Assembly: GCA_016207365.1 (NCBI GenBank)
Contig: JACQPU010000275.1
Span: 1-10,531 of the forward strand
Direction: 5' to 3'
From: Ignavibacteriales bacterium
Lineage (GTDB): Bacteria; Bacteroidota; Ignavibacteria; UBA10030
Length of the DNA: 10,531 nucleotides
Shown: positions 1 through 7,203 of the stretch, one piece after another
How positions within the stretch are numbered: position 1 is the stretch's first letter
How the letters are laid out: every line of letters starts with the position of its first letter
The notes under the pieces: model-generated
Databases searched by the model: none
The model's input: the letters and a program-made list of their open reading frames with translations, nothing else
What the model was told of the DNA's origin: nothing
Position numbers and translations under genes: made by a program

Positions 1-88
1 CCATTATACCGGGCGATGGTTCGTTCATCTTCCGCGCCGACCTTCACTTCGGCGATGTCACGCAGCCGGACAACGTCATTGGCTTTTT
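1..88 (-). pseudogene. RND permease continuation in the -1 frame, partial at left edge
   Basis: Read on the minus strand one frame away from the upstream ORF, this stretch gives KANDVVRLRDIAEVKVGAED followed by ERTIARYNG. This is the normal RND porter-domain sequence expected directly after the EEFGAI motif. The switch lies at the five-A run (minus strand of 84-88, context CTC AAAAA GCC). One extra A would restore a single open frame. It is therefore the same gene, interrupted by a one-base loss or an assembly error, and it continues beyond the window. Confidence 0.85.
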
Positions 89-826
89 GAGAGACATGAT
101 CGCGCCGAATTCTTCGGGCCTTGAAAGCTCACCCCGAGTCCGCACCGCAAATTCCCGGCCCTGCCCTTCCACTCTTCCGGAAGGTATCTCAGCGTTACCG
201 TTTCGCACGGCGTTTTCGACATCCTGTGTCGTGAGACCATGAGCCGCCATTCTGAGCGGATCGAGCCAGACGCGCATAGCATACCGTCGTTCGCCGCCGA
301 TGATGACCGAACCCACGCCCGGGAGTCGCTGAATTCGTTCCTTCAGGATAATATCTGCGATCTCCGTGAGCTCAAGCCCCGAATGTTGTCCGCTCGAAAG
401 GGCTAGCCAAACGATGGCATCCGCGTTCGCGTCGACCTTCGACACGACGGGATCCGCGATTTCTCGAGGCAGTGTTCCGCGAATACGCGAAACCCGGTCG
501 CGGACATCGTTCGCCGCTTCGTCAACATTGCGGCTAAGCTCAAACTCAATCGTGATCACCGACCCTTCCTCCCGGCTCGAGGACGTCATCGTTTTCACGC
601 CTTCCAGGGTCGCGAATTGTTCTTCCAGAATGTTCGTGATCTCGGTCTCGATCACACTGGGGCTTGCTCCGCGGTAGAGGGTGACCACGGAAATGATCGG
701 CGGATCGACATCCGGGTACTCGCGGACCGGCAGCCGCAGGAACGAGATGATGCCGAATAAAAGAATCGCCAGGCTCATGACGGTTGCCAACACCGGGCGT
801 CGGATCGAAACATGACTAAGTCTCAT
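44..826 (-). CDS. RND efflux permease (HAE1/AcrB-like), N-terminal part, frameshifted
   Basis: Inner-membrane proton-driven pump subunit of a tripartite efflux system. The N-terminus MRLSHVSIRRPVLATVMSL followed by a hydrophobic helix (about residues 12-33) and the VREYPDVDPP motif is typical of HAE1 RND proteins. Family-typical porter-domain motifs follow, such as SREEGSVITIEFEL, NDVRDRVSRIRG and GGERRYAMRVWLDP. The ATG at 826 has an AGGAG site (833-837) six bases upstream. The frame is sound to about residue 247, then reads 13 unrelated residues to a TGA at 44-46. Family members usually have over 1000 residues, and the expected continuation is present one frame away (see 1-88). The gene follows the MFP gene after 48 bases and is the third gene of the efflux operon. 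Substrate cannot be read from sequence. Identity is secure; whether the product is functional is not. Confidence 0.9.
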   Translation of the reverse strand: MRLSHVSIRRPVLATVMSLAILLFGIISFLRLPVREYPDVDPPIISVVTLYRGASPSVIETEITNILEEQFATLEGVKTMTSSSREEGSVITIEFELSRNVDEAANDVRDRVSRIRGTLPREIADPVVSKVDANADAIVWLALSSGQHSGLELTEIADIILKERIQRLPGVGSVIIGGERRYAMRVWLDPLRMAAHGLTTQDVENAVRNGNAEIPSGRVEGQGREFAVRTRGELSRPEEFGAIMSLKKPMTLSGCVTSPK

Positions 827-874
827 GGGGAACTCCTGTCGATCAAAGGGAGGGTTTAGTTCATGAAATCGGGG

Positions 875-1990
875 TTATTGTGCTGCCCCGTTTTGCGTGC
901 TCACGGGCATTACCTTGGCGCCGTGAAAAATCTTCTGGTGACCGGCTCGCACAACCCTGCTTCCGGATTCCAGTCCCTGCACGATTTCCACTGCATCGGC
1001 CATTTGAGATCCGAGAGTGACGGGAACCTGTACCACCGTGCTGTCCGGCTTGACCGTGAAGACAAACGACTGGTTTCCGGTTGCAAAGACCGCTTCGTTC
1101 GGAACGGTGATCGCGTTAAGCCGGTTATCCAGGACCGCGGAAACATTGACCGACATACCGGGAACGAATCGCCGCCCCGGATTTGATACCCGCGCCACGA
1201 CGCGGCCATTCCGTGTGACCGGATCGAGAACGGGCTCGATGGCGATGATTCTTCCAGACACCGTGTTGTCCGGATACACAGGAGTGGAGACGGTTACCTG
1301 GTCGCCCCGGTTCAGTTGGGTAAGGAAACCCTCGCTCGCCGAGAAGCTCACGCGGATATTGTCCAGGTTCGCAAGCTGCGCAATAGGCTCGCCGACGCCC
1401 AGATAGCTTCCCACGCTCACGCGGCGTGCGCCGACAGTCCCGTCGAACGGGGCGGTGATCCTAGTCTTGGAGAAACGCGCTCTCGCGAGTGCGAGGTTCG
1501 CTTCCGCGACGTTCAGTGCCGCGGCGGCATCATCCAAATCCTGCGGAGCGGCGGCATTCTGCTCCACGATGGCTTTCACCCGGTTGTAGGTAGCCTGGCT
1601 TTGTGCGCGCAGGGCCTCCGCCCGAGCAACCTCGGCGGCGAGTTGTTTGTCGTCAAGGCGGGCGATAAGTTCACCGGCATTGATGACACCCCCCTCTTCA
1701 AAGGGAAGGGAGACAATGATCGCGTTGATCTCCGAAACGAGAACCACCGATTCAAGCGCTTCGATAGTGCCGATTGCTTCAAATTGATCTGCAACCTTTT
1801 CCACCTTCACCTCCACGATCTCGACGGGCATCGGTGGCAAGGAGAATTCCCCAAATGCCGCCTCGGGTTCCGAACACCCCTGGATGAAAATGGTGCCTGC
1901 AATCAATGCCGAGAATGCAAGGGCGAGGTACAAAGCCCCGGACAGCTCTTGCCCAAAAGCAATCAAAGTCACAGCTTTCCTTCTTCGCAT
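875..1990 (-). CDS. RND efflux periplasmic adaptor (membrane fusion protein), lipoprotein
   Basis: Adaptor joining the RND pump to the outer-membrane channel, 371 residues, normal length for the family. A long N-terminal region with hydrophobic segment (about 19-38) ends in a lipobox-like IQGC with Cys39 as the probable lipidated residue. Next come a first lipoyl half (about 78-112), an alpha-hairpin rich in Ala, Glu, Gln and Arg (about 115-175), the second lipoyl half with ITAPFDGTVG (178-187), and a beta-barrel with FVPGMSVNV (275-283). The C-terminal membrane-proximal part includes VPNEAVF. The ATG at 1990 is preceded by GAGGA about six bases upstream. It starts 14 bases after the tolC-like stop and ends 48 bases before the permease start, so the three are almost certainly co-transcribed. 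Confidence 0.93.
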   Translation of the reverse strand: MRRRKAVTLIAFGQELSGALYLALAFSALIAGTIFIQGCSEPEAAFGEFSLPPMPVEIVEVKVEKVADQFEAIGTIEALESVVLVSEINAIIVSLPFEEGGVINAGELIARLDDKQLAAEVARAEALRAQSQATYNRVKAIVEQNAAAPQDLDDAAAALNVAEANLALARARFSKTRITAPFDGTVGARRVSVGSYLGVGEPIAQLANLDNIRVSFSASEGFLTQLNRGDQVTVSTPVYPDNTVSGRIIAIEPVLDPVTRNGRVVARVSNPGRRFVPGMSVNVSAVLDNRLNAITVPNEAVFATGNQSFVFTVKPDSTVVQVPVTLGSQMADAVEIVQGLESGSRVVRAGHQKIFHGAKVMPVSTQNGAAQ

Positions 1991-2004
1991 GGGAAGTCCT
2001 CGAG

Positions 2005-3573
2005 TTAGTTTCGTGCTGACGAATGTTCAATGGAAGTTAACTGTCTCAGTGTTGCTGCTGCCTTGGCCGTACGAACCAGAGCCTGGGAGTACCGTTGCTG
2101 GGCCCGGGCGAAATCCTCGCCGAGGCGGACAATTTCGAAGGCGGTAGTTCGGCCGTTGCGGAATTCCACGAGGCCGATGCGTGCCTGCTCCTGCGCAGCT
2201 TCGACGCCTTCTCTTGCCGCCTTGATGCGCTCCTGTCCATGAGCCAGCTCCCGGTGAGCTCCCCGGACGAGTTCCTCCAGCAGGCGCGCTTGTTCAAGAT
2301 ACCGCTGTCGCGCAATGCTCACGTGTGCGTCCATCCTGTCCTTCTCACCAAGTCCGCTGCGAAATCCGATTGGGATACTCAGTTCCAACCCAACACTCCA
2401 GCTTGGATAGTCCCGGTTGGTTACCTGATTGAGTGCGTCGCTGAAGCTTCCAGTGCGATTCGTCCGCAAGGTGTCGCCGCCGAAAATGACATCCCGGCCG
2501 GCTCCGGTGAGGCCGGTCCCCCCCAGCGAGCCAACGAGATCGAGTCGGGGGAGGAGCTCCCATCCCGCCGCGTCTGCCAGAACTTGTACGGACTCGACCT
2601 CCTTTTGCGAAGCAAGCAATCCAAGGTTTTCGTTTCTTGCGCGCTCGACAACGACGTCCACGGGCTCAATAGGGATCTCACCCGGTGGATCATCGACCGG
2701 GATAAATCGCGACATTCCGCGCTCCGGCCTTGCCCCGATCAGGGAGGCAAGTCTGTCGGATTGATGGTCCATCTGTTCATGACGCTCAAGCAGCAGCAAC
2801 TCCTGTTCGGCAAGGAAGGTTCTGGCGTTTGCCACCTGGCTCGGTCCTACAAGACCCGTGTGTACACGCAATTCAGTTTCCTTCAGGAACACGACAGAGC
2901 GATCGCGAATCAGCTTCTGAACTGCGTAATCACGGCACGCGGCGTAGAGGTCCCAATACAAGTGTTCCACCTCGGCGCTGACCGTCACCGTTTGCTGATC
3001 GTACCGCGCTTTCTCAGCCTCGACGGTTCGTTCGGCGCGGGTAAGCTGCTTCCTGGAAGACGTCGAGAATCCGCCCAGCAACGGCTGGCGAAAACTCAGG
3101 CTTCCGAATACACTGTATTCAGGATTCAGCAGGGCAAATGCAGAATTTGTTTTTGGCCTGTTGGCATTCAAAGCAAGTTCCATCTGCGTGCCAATAGGCA
3201 GATTCATTCGCACACCCGCACGGGAAGATGCCTGCTCCACCGAAAGGACGGTTGCGCCGGCAAAGAACGATGCCGTCGGCTGCACCTGGTCAAGATAGTC
3301 CAGGCGAAAGAAAACTTCAGGATCATAGAAGCCAAGCTCTCGGCGCACGCCGCCTTCCGCCGCCAAATAGGCCGCTTCCGCTCTGCGCAGGGAGGTTGCG
3401 TTCCGCAGGGAGAGCTGCTCTGCCTGGCGTAACGAGAGCAGCGTGCCCTCGAGCTCGTTAAGGATTACCTGAAGGGCGCTGTCAGGATTGATGGGCGCTT
3501 GTCCGACAGCGTGTGAGGAGAAGAATCCCAGAAACACAACGGGAAAGGCCAGATTTCTCAATGCGGCGTTCAT
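2005..3573 (-). CDS. TolC-family outer membrane efflux channel
   Basis: Outer-membrane factor of the tripartite pump, 522 residues. A signal peptide (about residues 1-24/26, hydrophobic core LAFPVVFLGFF) is followed by two OEP-type halves. Each half has long Ala/Glu/Arg/Gln-rich helices, for example SLRRAEAAYLAAEGGVRREL in the first and GAHRELAHGQERIKAAREG in the second. Between them are strand-like segments with FRQPLLGGF and WSVGLELSIPIGFRSG, the second being typical of TolC proteins before the second helical hairpin. The ATG at 3573 has only a weak GGA-type ribosome site. First gene of the efflux operon; a 13-bp palindrome lies 38-50 bases upstream. Family is clear, substrate is not. Confidence 0.92.
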   Translation of the reverse strand: MNAALRNLAFPVVFLGFFSSHAVGQAPINPDSALQVILNELEGTLLSLRQAEQLSLRNATSLRRAEAAYLAAEGGVRRELGFYDPEVFFRLDYLDQVQPTASFFAGATVLSVEQASSRAGVRMNLPIGTQMELALNANRPKTNSAFALLNPEYSVFGSLSFRQPLLGGFSTSSRKQLTRAERTVEAEKARYDQQTVTVSAEVEHLYWDLYAACRDYAVQKLIRDRSVVFLKETELRVHTGLVGPSQVANARTFLAEQELLLLERHEQMDHQSDRLASLIGARPERGMSRFIPVDDPPGEIPIEPVDVVVERARNENLGLLASQKEVESVQVLADAAGWELLPRLDLVGSLGGTGLTGAGRDVIFGGDTLRTNRTGSFSDALNQVTNRDYPSWSVGLELSIPIGFRSGLGEKDRMDAHVSIARQRYLEQARLLEELVRGAHRELAHGQERIKAAREGVEAAQEQARIGLVEFRNGRTTAFEIVRLGEDFARAQQRYSQALVRTAKAAATLRQLTSIEHSSARN

Positions 3574-3610
3574 AAAGATTCCAGCGTTTAGTAAGTGTTA
3601 TTTCGATGTC

Positions 3611-3623
3611 CTATACTGTATAG
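3611..3623. promoter_or_regulatory. Perfect 13-bp palindrome, candidate operator of the efflux operon
   Basis: CTATACTGTATAG is a perfect inverted repeat of six bases around a central T, 38 bases upstream of the tolC-like start codon. It is AT-rich and includes TATA-type hexamers that could serve as a -10 on the minus strand, so a bound protein could block transcription. No convincing -35 was found. The symmetry is seen directly; the operator role is inferred. Confidence 0.4.
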
Positions 3624-3650
3624 TCGATTAAGAACCTTAAAATCAGACAG

Positions 3651-3881
3651 TCAGGAAACGGTATTTTTCTCAATAACTGCGACGGAATTCAGAGTCAATC
3701 CCAGATCCCAAATCTTCATCAACAATCCCCGGAGGGCAGCCTGGTCGGGCAGGTTACACCGGACAATTGTCTCGCCGTTCGGAGTTTGAGTCCACTTCGA
3801 GCCAGCATTGTCTCGGGAATCACAGAACCATTCAGACCAATCCTTATCAAGGTGCCCTTCAACTTTGATTTCATAGATCAC
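3651..3881 (-). CDS. Small conserved protein (76 aa) of unknown function
   Basis: Start is a GTG at 3881, because the conserved-looking N-terminus IYEIKVEGHLDKDWSEWF begins there and an AAAAAGG ribosome site lies six bases upstream. No signal peptide or membrane segment. The second half, NLPDQAALRGLLMKIWDLGL followed by TLNSV, looks like a helix-then-strand pair, so a compact alpha/beta fold is likely. I recall short proteins with this layout (a YxIxVxGxLDxxWSxWF start and a DQAALxGLLxKxxDLxLxLxSV end) as uncharacterised and often found in genomes rich in MalT-like regulators; that recollection was not checked. It sits between the LAL regulator (same strand, 217 bases upstream) and the tolC-like gene (77 bases downstream). 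No function is assigned. Confidence 0.8.
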   Translation of the reverse strand: MIYEIKVEGHLDKDWSEWFCDSRDNAGSKWTQTPNGETIVRCNLPDQAALRGLLMKIWDLGLTLNSVAVIEKNTVS

Positions 3882-3969
3882 AGTATGCCTTTTTAGAGAC
3901 GTTTAGATGCGGTTTCTATTGCATGGACAGAAACATGCGGAAAAGATAATGATTGGGGCTGGGTATTTA

Positions 3970-3990
3970 CATCACCCGAAAGGGGTAATG
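3970..3990 (-). other. Hairpin in minus-strand RNA
   Basis: On the minus strand CATTACCC and GGGTGATG flank a five-base loop (CTTTC). The one non-Watson-Crick position is U-G on the minus-strand RNA but C-A on the plus, so the structure fits the minus transcript better. No T-run follows, so it is not a standard terminator; it could be a processing or stability element. Confidence 0.35.
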
Positions 3991-4002
3991 GAGGGGGTAA
4001 AA

Positions 4003-4040
4003 ATTGAAAATGGACAATGGGAAATGGAAGACGGAAGATG
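4003..4040. repeat. Heptanucleotide tandem repeat, about 5.4 degenerate copies
   Basis: Consecutive seven-base units on the plus strand: ATTGAAA, ATGGACA, ATGGGAA, ATGGAAG, ACGGAAG, then ATG. The consensus is ATGGAAR and the phase is unbroken. It directly abuts the hairpin at 4041-4055. Confidence 0.6.
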
Positions 4041-4089
4041 TGCGCCGAAGGCGCATCCCCGCCGGCCTTTAATGAAGGGCCAAACCGGC
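4041..4089 (-). terminator. Two adjacent inverted repeats behind the LAL regulator, possible terminator
   Basis: TGCGCC-GAA-GGCGCA (4041-4055) is a perfect six-base stem with a three-base loop. GCCGGCCTT (4061-4069) pairs with AAGG-GCC-aaa-CCGGC (4075-4089) with small bulges. Both lie 10-60 bases behind the regulator's TAG. On the minus strand the sequence after them is pyrimidine-rich but has no uninterrupted T-run, so intrinsic termination is possible but not typical. Confidence 0.4.
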
Positions 4090-4098
4090 AGAGAGATT

Positions 4099-6861
4099 CT
4101 AGAGAAGACTCAATTCCCGCGCACGGGCGAGGGCTTGGGTGCGGTTATTGACGCCGAACTTGTGGTAAATGTGCTTGAGGTGGACTTTGACGGTGTCCGG
4201 TGAAATGTAAAGTCTTCGGGCGATCTCCTGGTTGGAGAGGCCGTCGGCAAGAAAAGGAATGAGTTCACGTTCACGCTTGCTCAGGGGTTCGACAAGCACA
4301 CCCCCGCGTGTTTCGATGATTTCCGTGATGCTCTTTGTGGACAAGTCGCGATTGCGGGAAACATCGAACGCACTTAAGAGAGTGATGGCATGCCTCCGGT
4401 TCTTTCCCGTGACGCGGCTGAGCAGGGCGTACATTGCATCGCCTTCATCGAGAAATGTCCTTACATACCCCTCGGGTCTTGAAAGCGAAAGAGCCCGATT
4501 GAGGAACTCCAGGGCTTCCGAAAATCTCCCCTGGGATTGCTTTGCAAGAGCCAGCAACACCAGCGCTTCAATCATTGAGTCCGCAAGAGGTTTGCCCTCA
4601 AGGGACGAGACCAGCTTTTCCAGCTCCTCAACAGCGAGTTCAAACCGATCCTGAGCCATCAGCAAACGAGCGAGGACACCGCTGGCATGGTACTGATGGA
4701 TGTGTTTTATGTCTCCTGCATGGAAGGTCGATTGTTCAGCCCAACGAATCGCCGGCAGGAAAAATCCTTCGGCGAGCCAATGACGCAATGTTGGGAGGCC
4801 AACCGTGCCGATGAGATGAACGGCAAGATGGTTGTCCGCCAATGTTTCAGCCTGCTTCAACGCGACCCGTGCATTGTCCTTGTCGTGTCGTGCCTCATGA
4901 ATCCTGGCTAAGAGAACATAACTCTTGATCATCTCATCACGGACCCACCAGCTTTTTGACAACTCAAGGGCGGTGTTGAGATGATTAAGACTGCCTTGCA
5001 GATCGTTCATTTCATACATCATGTCTGCAAGATTTCGATACGCAATGGTCGCGAGCGGAAGACTACTTCCGGCGCGTGTTCTGGCGGCCTCAAGCGCCTT
5101 GTTGAGGGCTTCCAACGAGCGCCCTGGGCGCCCGAGTTCGCGCTCGATCCCCCCTTCCAGGAGATGAGCATAATACGTCACCGTCTGGCTCGCGATCTCG
5201 CGTCCGACGCGGAGTCCTTCTACTGCCGCCCTGCGCGCAGAGCGCACATCTCCAAGGAACAGATGCGCAATACCCAGCTGGGTCTTGATAGTTCCCCGTA
5301 AGTACCGTTTTTCCTCAGGGAGATACTCGAGGGCCCTCTGGGCGGCATTGATGATGCCCAGCGCATCATCCTGCACAACGGCCATCACCGACCGGACAGC
5401 GGCGGCTTCTCCAATAATGCTGCGAACCCGGCTCGATGATGTATCTTTGTCTGCGGCCCATTGTTCGACGTCGCGGATGGATTGCATAGCGTCCTGTAAG
5501 CGATCCTGCGAAACTGTTGCCCAGGCCCTTGCGAGGGAAAGGACGGGACGTGATCGCACGAGATCGGGCGGAAATGCGTCCAGCCATGTAAGCAGGCTTT
5601 CCCAGGTTGCAGCATGATCGTCGTAGAATTTTTCAACGATGTTCGCAGCGCGCTCAAAGTCCTTCGCAGCAAAGGCATGGTTCACGGCTTCATTGACTTG
5701 GCCGTGCTGCTCAAACCATTCGCTGGCCCGGCGGTGAAGGTCCGGGACCAAACCGGGGTCAACGCTCTGGAGCCGGTGGCGCAAGACATCGAGAAAAAGC
5801 TGATGGTAGCGGTACCAATCGCGGTTCGCGTCCAGCGGAACAGTAAAAAGATTGTGCTTTTCGAGATTCGCCAGGATCGAGGCCCCATGTGTTTGTCCAG
5901 TCACTGCATCGCAAAGCGGTCCGCTGAGACGTTCCAGGATCGACGTGTGGAGAAGGAAACGACGGATTTCTTCCGGCTGCGTATTGAATACTTCCTCGGC
6001 AAGGTAATCCACGACGAAGCGATGCGAGCCCGTGAATGCATCGATAAAACTGGAGTAATCGTATATGTCCCGTCCCTGCATTGAGAGACCCGCCAATTGC
6101 AATCCGACGACCCATCCCTCGGTCCTTGCTTCAAGCGCCGCGATGCTTTTGGGAGGCAAGTGGAGACCCATCACCTGATTGAGAAACCTGGCGGCTTCTT
6201 CGCTGGTAAACCGAAGGTCGCGGGCCCGGAGTTCGCGGAGTTGATTTCGGGCACGCAACCGGGCCAGCGGAAGAGGAGGATCCGCTCGGCTCGTGATGAT
6301 CAGATGCATCTGGGGCGGCATGCGATCGAGGAAAAATGCAATTCCCTCATGGATGGCTGGATTCGTGATGAAATGGTAATCGTCGAGGATCAGAGCTACA
6401 TTGTACTTGAGGGCGCCGATTTCGTTGACAAGGGGAGTGAGAAACGACTCAGGCGTTGAATGGGGGGAAGTTCTCTGTACGCCCAGAAGTGCCGACGTCG
6501 TTTCGCCCAGATTCGGATCAAGTGTCTGAAGCGCCCCCAAAAAGTACGACCAGAATCTGAGTACGTTGTTGTCGTTTTCATCCAGGGACACAGAACAGAC
6601 TTTGTGCTTCGTTCCGCACGTCCATTCTGTGAGCAGGGTGGTCTTCCCGAATCCGGCGGGAGCCGAGACAAGGGTTAATCTGCCACCAAGGCTCTCATGC
6701 AGACGTTCAACAAGGCGCGGCCGTGATACAAGTCCTGCGCGCAGACATGGAATGGAAAGCTTGGTCTTCAGCAACGATGGCTTTCGCTCATCACTCGGCT
6801 GACGATCGGACCTTCCCGCAGCCTCCTTAACAGCTGCCTCTGTTTTCCTCCGCCTCGGCAT
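4099..6861 (-). CDS. LuxR-family transcriptional regulator, MalT-like large ATP-binding (LAL) type
   Basis: Signal-responsive DNA-binding ATPase of 920 residues, close to the size of MalT. After a basic, poorly conserved 30-residue start comes LLKTKLSIP, then a STAND-type NTPase with Walker A APAGFGKT (67-74) and Walker B ALILDDYHFI (156-165). An ITSRADPPLPLARLRAR sensor segment follows. The middle third is helical TPR-like repeat sequence, where MalT-type proteins bind their inducer. The C-terminus (856-920) is a LuxR helix-turn-helix with LSKRERE, GLSNQEIARRLYISPDTVK and HIYHKFGVNNRTQA. The ATG at 6861 has no clear Shine-Dalgarno site (C5A5 precedes it), so the true start could lie slightly downstream. 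Gene order suggests it may govern the small protein and pump genes; inducer and targets are unknown. Confidence 0.95.
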   Translation of the reverse strand: MPRRRKTEAAVKEAAGRSDRQPSDERKPSLLKTKLSIPCLRAGLVSRPRLVERLHESLGGRLTLVSAPAGFGKTTLLTEWTCGTKHKVCSVSLDENDNNVLRFWSYFLGALQTLDPNLGETTSALLGVQRTSPHSTPESFLTPLVNEIGALKYNVALILDDYHFITNPAIHEGIAFFLDRMPPQMHLIITSRADPPLPLARLRARNQLRELRARDLRFTSEEAARFLNQVMGLHLPPKSIAALEARTEGWVVGLQLAGLSMQGRDIYDYSSFIDAFTGSHRFVVDYLAEEVFNTQPEEIRRFLLHTSILERLSGPLCDAVTGQTHGASILANLEKHNLFTVPLDANRDWYRYHQLFLDVLRHRLQSVDPGLVPDLHRRASEWFEQHGQVNEAVNHAFAAKDFERAANIVEKFYDDHAATWESLLTWLDAFPPDLVRSRPVLSLARAWATVSQDRLQDAMQSIRDVEQWAADKDTSSSRVRSIIGEAAAVRSVMAVVQDDALGIINAAQRALEYLPEEKRYLRGTIKTQLGIAHLFLGDVRSARRAAVEGLRVGREIASQTVTYYAHLLEGGIERELGRPGRSLEALNKALEAARTRAGSSLPLATIAYRNLADMMYEMNDLQGSLNHLNTALELSKSWWVRDEMIKSYVLLARIHEARHDKDNARVALKQAETLADNHLAVHLIGTVGLPTLRHWLAEGFFLPAIRWAEQSTFHAGDIKHIHQYHASGVLARLLMAQDRFELAVEELEKLVSSLEGKPLADSMIEALVLLALAKQSQGRFSEALEFLNRALSLSRPEGYVRTFLDEGDAMYALLSRVTGKNRRHAITLLSAFDVSRNRDLSTKSITEIIETRGGVLVEPLSKRERELIPFLADGLSNQEIARRLYISPDTVKVHLKHIYHKFGVNNRTQALARARELSLL

Positions 6862-6943
6862 TTTTTGGGGGTCGCTGAACTATTGAAAGCTGCCGTGAAT
6901 ATTTCGAGCGTGATCCGGGATGCCCCCCTGCAACCCGTTCCTA

Positions 6944-6973
6944 AAGATACCACAAAACAACCGGTTAAGGCAA
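6944..6973 (-). promoter_or_regulatory. Candidate sigma-70-type promoter for the LAL regulator
   Basis: On the minus strand TTGCCT (6968-6973) and TATCTT (6944-6949) are separated by 18 bases, each matching four of six consensus positions. It lies about 80 bases upstream of the regulator start and downstream of the DoxX terminator. Weak evidence. Confidence 0.3.
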
Positions 6974-7108
6974 ACTCGTCCTGTTTATTGTCTTCCTCAT
7001 CAATGGCGCGACATTCGGACGGATTCTGGCCAAACGTTCAGTGAAAAATAGAACTTGGGGAGTGAAAGGCAAGAAATCGGAAAGAATTTCATATAGGACA
7101 AAGATCAC

Positions 7109-7138
7109 AAAAAATGCACATACCACAGGGATATGTGC
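7109..7138 (-). terminator. Rho-independent terminator candidate behind the DoxX gene
   Basis: On the minus strand GCACATA and TATGTGC form a perfect seven-base stem around a nine-base loop, followed after one base by six T (complement of 7109-7114). It lies 66 bases past the DoxX stop, the expected place for the end of that transcript. The stem has only three G/C pairs, so it is modest in strength. Confidence 0.55.
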
Positions 7139-7203
7139 TTTCGCGTTCCGCACGGCAAACAGAGGGGAAAGGGAAGCTCGTCCGAAAAAGATACAGCCGG
7201 AAC

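Larger units (their letters stand above)
3882..4098. other. Structured intergenic region between the LAL regulator and the small gene
   Basis: Non-coding stretch of 217 bases. It carries, in minus-strand order, two inverted repeats close behind the regulator stop (4061-4089 and 4041-4055), a heptanucleotide tandem repeat (4003-4040) and a further hairpin (3970-3990). A 98-codon plus-strand frame crosses it but runs through all these repeats and into the regulator, so it is not taken as a gene. No clear promoter for the small gene was found. Confidence 0.5.
6862..7203. other. Intergenic region between DoxX gene and LAL regulator
   Basis: 342 bases without a supported gene. It holds a candidate minus-strand promoter for the regulator (6944-6973) and a candidate terminator for the DoxX transcript (7109-7138). 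Short frames on both strands lack family signals and a ribosome site. Confidence 0.5.

Noticed and set aside
81..90. Programmed -1 frameshifting in the RND gene
   Set aside because: The heptamer is C AAA AAG, which gives a mismatch at the first slipped codon, and RND pumps are not known to use recoding; mutation or error is simpler.
1316..2008. Plus-strand open frame of 230 codons opposite the MFP gene
   Set aside because: Same reason: antisense to a clearly recognisable adaptor protein, with no coding signals of its own.
2095..3432. Long plus-strand open frame (445 codons) opposite the tolC-like gene
   Set aside because: It is an antisense shadow of a GC-rich gene: no ribosome site, no family motif, and the opposite strand encodes a full TolC protein.
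3907..4203. Plus-strand 98-codon frame in the gap behind the LAL regulator
   Set aside because: Runs through tandem repeats and hairpins and into the antisense of the LuxR helix-turn-helix; the sequence is repeat-driven and low in complexity.
6965..7153. Minus-strand 62-codon frame with a hydrophobic stretch
   Set aside because: It overlaps the candidate DoxX terminator, has no ribosome site, and the hydrophobic run comes from AT-rich non-coding DNA.
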